DNA of 33,137 bases from Syntrophomonas sp. UBA4911 (GTDB lineage: Bacteria; Bacillota; Syntrophomonadia; Syntrophomonadales; Syntrophomonadaceae): assembly GCA_002398105.1 (NCBI GenBank), contig DHCD01000109.1, forward strand, positions 28,495-61,631, in the 5' to 3' direction. Of this stretch, positions 31,114 to 33,137 are shown one piece after another. Numbering within the stretch: the stretch's first letter is position 1; the number at the start of each line of letters is the position of its first letter. The position numbers and the translations under genes were made by a program. The notes under the pieces were generated by a model. It saw only the letters and a list, made by a program, of their open reading frames with translations. It ran no database searches and was not told the DNA's origin.

Positions 31114-32346
31114 ATGGAAACCATACTTTCAAACCCGGTGGAGTTCAATTTGGTAAACCTGCTGCTAAATTTATCGCGCAGCCTGGATTTTTTCAATTCG
31201 GGCATTATGGATCATCACCGCCGGGTGGCTTTTATCGCTTTACGGCTGGGACACCGGGCCGATCTGTCTGAGCAAGCGTTGATGGAGCTCTACAAGGCGT
31301 CCATTATTCATGATATCGGCGCGGTTAATGATCAGGATAAGCTTATGCTTACCAGCTTTGATGTTGCCGATCCCTGGCTCCATTGTGAACGGGGTCGCGA
31401 TTTTGTGGCGGAAATACCGGAGCTGGCCTCAACCGCTCCTATTATCTACTCCCATCATGATTGGTGGCAAGGCGGAAATCCTTCGGGATTAAGCGGGAGC
31501 AGTATACCTACAGCCAGCCGTATAATCCATCTGGCTGACCGGATAGATATACTGATTAATCGGGATAGATATATCCTGGAACAGGCTCAAGAGATTTCCT
31601 GCCGGATCAAAAGACTTTCCGGGCAGGTTTTTGACCCGGATTTAACCGACTTGTTTATTGATCTAAGCAAGCAGGAAAGCTTCTGGTTTGATTTGGTTTC
31701 ACCCTGGATTAACGACTGCATGCTGAAGCTGATTCCTCCGGCCTTAATGAATGTAAAGCGGGAAAACCTCATGACCGTCGCCCGGCTTTTTGCCCGGGTG
31801 GTTGACTTAAGGAGCAGTTTTACCTATCATCATTCATTTTATGTGGCTCAGGTATGCCGGGTTCTGGCCTTAAAAGCCGGGTTATCACATGATGATGCTT
31901 ATCTGCTGGAAGTGGCCGGATTACTTCATGATCTGGGAAAGCTGGCGGTACCGGAGCATCTTATTGAAAAGCCGAGTCGGCTCACGACTGCCGAGCTGGA
32001 TATTATTAAACAGCATAGTTATTATACTTATTGGCTCTTAAATCCGGTTTTGCCGGGCCATAAATTGCCCTCCTGGGCGGCTTATCATCATGAACGCCTG
32101 GACGGAAACGGCTATCCTTTCAAAAAAACGGCCGAGCAGCTGGACCTGCCCGCCCGTATAGTGGCGGTCGCGGACATTTTCACCGCCCTGAGGGAAGACC
32201 GTCCTTATCGCCCCGGTATGAGCAATGGGGAAATAAAGGAGATACTCAATCGGCAGGTCCGGGACGGGGGATTGGATGCGGGCGTAGTGGCCATGCTGCA
32301 TGACTGCCGCCACGAATTGGATGATTTGTGGTTTTCCTTGCCCTGA
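31114..32346 (+). CDS. tandem HD / HD-GYP domain phosphohydrolase
   Basis: A 410-residue protein with two related HD modules. The first (about residues 32-150) has DHHRRVAF, IIHDIGAV and SHHDWWQGGNPSG, lacking the GYP triplet. The second (about 235-400) has HHSFYVAQ, GLLHDLGKLAVPEHLI, AYHHERLDGNGYP and VADIFTALREDRPYR, the full HD-GYP signature of c-di-GMP phosphodiesterases. There is no membrane segment, so it is cytosolic. It starts three bases after the Cys-rich gene, making a three-gene operon, and ends three bases from the converging TtcA-like gene. It could link second-messenger or nucleotide signalling to the redox proteins, which is inference. Confidence 0.88.
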   Translation: METILSNPVEFNLVNLLLNLSRSLDFFNSGIMDHHRRVAFIALRLGHRADLSEQALMELYKASIIHDIGAVNDQDKLMLTSFDVADPWLHCERGRDFVAEIPELASTAPIIYSHHDWWQGGNPSGLSGSSIPTASRIIHLADRIDILINRDRYILEQAQEISCRIKRLSGQVFDPDLTDLFIDLSKQESFWFDLVSPWINDCMLKLIPPALMNVKRENLMTVARLFARVVDLRSSFTYHHSFYVAQVCRVLALKAGLSHDDAYLLEVAGLLHDLGKLAVPEHLIEKPSRLTTAELDIIKQHSYYTYWLLNPVLPGHKLPSWAAYHHERLDGNGYPFKKTAEQLDLPARIVAVADIFTALREDRPYRPGMSNGEIKEILNRQVRDGGLDAGVVAMLHDCRHELDDLWFSLP

Positions 32347-32349
32347 TTC

Positions 32350-33105
32350 TTACTTTGATTTCTCGCCCCGGGATCTGGGCTCGGGCTGCCAGAAGCAGTC
32401 GGGACCGATGTTTTCCAGGCTGGAGATGATTCGTTGCCGGATCCCCGGGTGCATTCCCTCCATCTGGTCGAAAAGCTCTGCCACTTCGTGCCTTTTAGTC
32501 AGCCCATCGGCAGGGCAGCGGTTTTTAACCGGGTTGAGCCCCATGGATTCTATAAACAGGCGTATATCTCGTTCTTCCACATAGATAAGGGGTCTGATCA
32601 TGGTAATATCCATTCGGCTCAAATAAGTGGAAGGTTTAAACACATTGAAACGGCTTTCATAGAGAATCGACATGAAAAGGGTGTGGACCACATCATCCAG
32701 ATGGTGCCCCAAGGCCAGCTTATTGCAATTATACCGTTTAGCCACCCGGTTTAGCGCCCCCCGGCGCAGGTTGGAACAAAGGGCGCAGGGATTCTTCTCC
32801 TGCCGGGTTTCGAACACCACCCGTCCGATGTTCGTTTTCTCAATGATCAACTCGAGGCCCAGCCCTTGGCAAAATTCCACCAGCGGTTCCATATCGTTAT
32901 CCCAGCCCAGATCCACATAGATAGGTACTATATCAAAGAGCAGGGGAGTATGCTGCTTTAACAGATCCATAAAATACAGCATGGTAAAGCTGTCTTTGCC
33001 TCCGGACAGAGCCACTGCGACCCGGTCTCCGCTTTCAATCAGCCTGTAATTCAGATTGGCATCCCGAACCTTGCGAAAAATGATCTTTATCCTGCGATTG
33101 CTCAT
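32350..33105 (-). CDS. TtcA-like tRNA 2-thiocytidine synthetase family protein
   Basis: A PP-loop ATPase of 251 residues. The ATP site is ALSGGKDS (SGGKDS at 34-39). NPCALCSNLRRGAL holds the CxxC of TtcA-type Fe-S tRNA thiolases, and the third cysteine is in NRCPADG. GHHLDDVVHTL is another family motif. TtcA makes 2-thiocytidine at position 32 of some tRNAs; related Fe-S thiolases modify other positions, so the exact base is uncertain. The ATG at 33105 follows GTGAGAGAG; a GTG at 33123 lacks a ribosome site. The gene is complete within the window. Confidence 0.88.
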   Translation of the reverse strand: MSNRRIKIIFRKVRDANLNYRLIESGDRVAVALSGGKDSFTMLYFMDLLKQHTPLLFDIVPIYVDLGWDNDMEPLVEFCQGLGLELIIEKTNIGRVVFETRQEKNPCALCSNLRRGALNRVAKRYNCNKLALGHHLDDVVHTLFMSILYESRFNVFKPSTYLSRMDITMIRPLIYVEERDIRLFIESMGLNPVKNRCPADGLTKRHEVAELFDQMEGMHPGIRQRIISSLENIGPDCFWQPEPRSRGEKSK

Positions 33106-33137
33106 AACTCTCTCACCCGTCACAGTTGTTATTTTCT

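Overview
The window most likely comes from an anaerobic, spore-forming Clostridia lineage, perhaps close to Syntrophomonas (Syntrophomonadaceae). This is inferred from gene content and order: miaB - YlbF family - mutS ... mutL - miaA - hfq - spoVK - ynbB family - glnA, a Firmicutes-type LexA box, many TTG starts with strong GGAGG ribosome sites, and a UGA-encoded selenocysteine gene. No rRNA, tRNA, CRISPR array or transposase gene was seen.

Positions 1-12,000 are a plus-strand housekeeping block. A short thioredoxin-like gene (174-518) is split by an in-frame TGA. The TGA is followed at the right distance by a SECIS-like hairpin and sits in a Sec-x-x-Cys motif, so I read it as a selenoprotein that ordinary gene calling would miss. 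Next come miaB and a YlbF-family gene (4-base overlap), a terminator, and mutS. A hydantoinase-family gene and a histone-deacetylase-family gene lie between mutS and mutL. An RsmJ-like methyltransferase follows mutL, then miaA and hfq. From 12,000 to 16,600 lie a SpoVK-like AAA ATPase, a YnbB-type PLP enzyme, a DUF456 membrane protein and glutamine synthetase. This resembles the Bacillus hfq-to-glnA neighbourhood, but without hflX and glnR.

Positions 16,800-25,850 run on the minus strand and look like an accessory catabolic region. They hold a PucR-family regulator, an NCS1/CodB-type permease, a NicX/M29-like metalloenzyme, a solute-binding-domain protein without a signal peptide, an M20 dipeptidase, an isochorismatase-fold amidohydrolase and a metallophosphoesterase. 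Together they suggest regulated uptake and hydrolysis of a nitrogenous heterocycle, amide or peptide. The substrate cannot be read from sequence.

Positions 25,950-28,490 are a metal-resistance module: a CadC-type repressor, a free-standing HMA metallochaperone and a CPC-type P-ATPase, behind a promoter with two operator-like repeats. lexA follows on the minus strand with its own LexA box. An operon then encodes a small siroheme/Fe-S sulfite-reductase-like protein, a protein with two four-cysteine clusters, and a tandem HD/HD-GYP protein. A TtcA-like tRNA thiolase converges on it at the right edge.

Three copies of a hairpin-forming intergenic repeat (about 10.65, 13.0 and 28.6 kb) share arms ending in ATATTTATGCATCC and differ in loop content. 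They look like a small non-coding mobile or palindromic element family.
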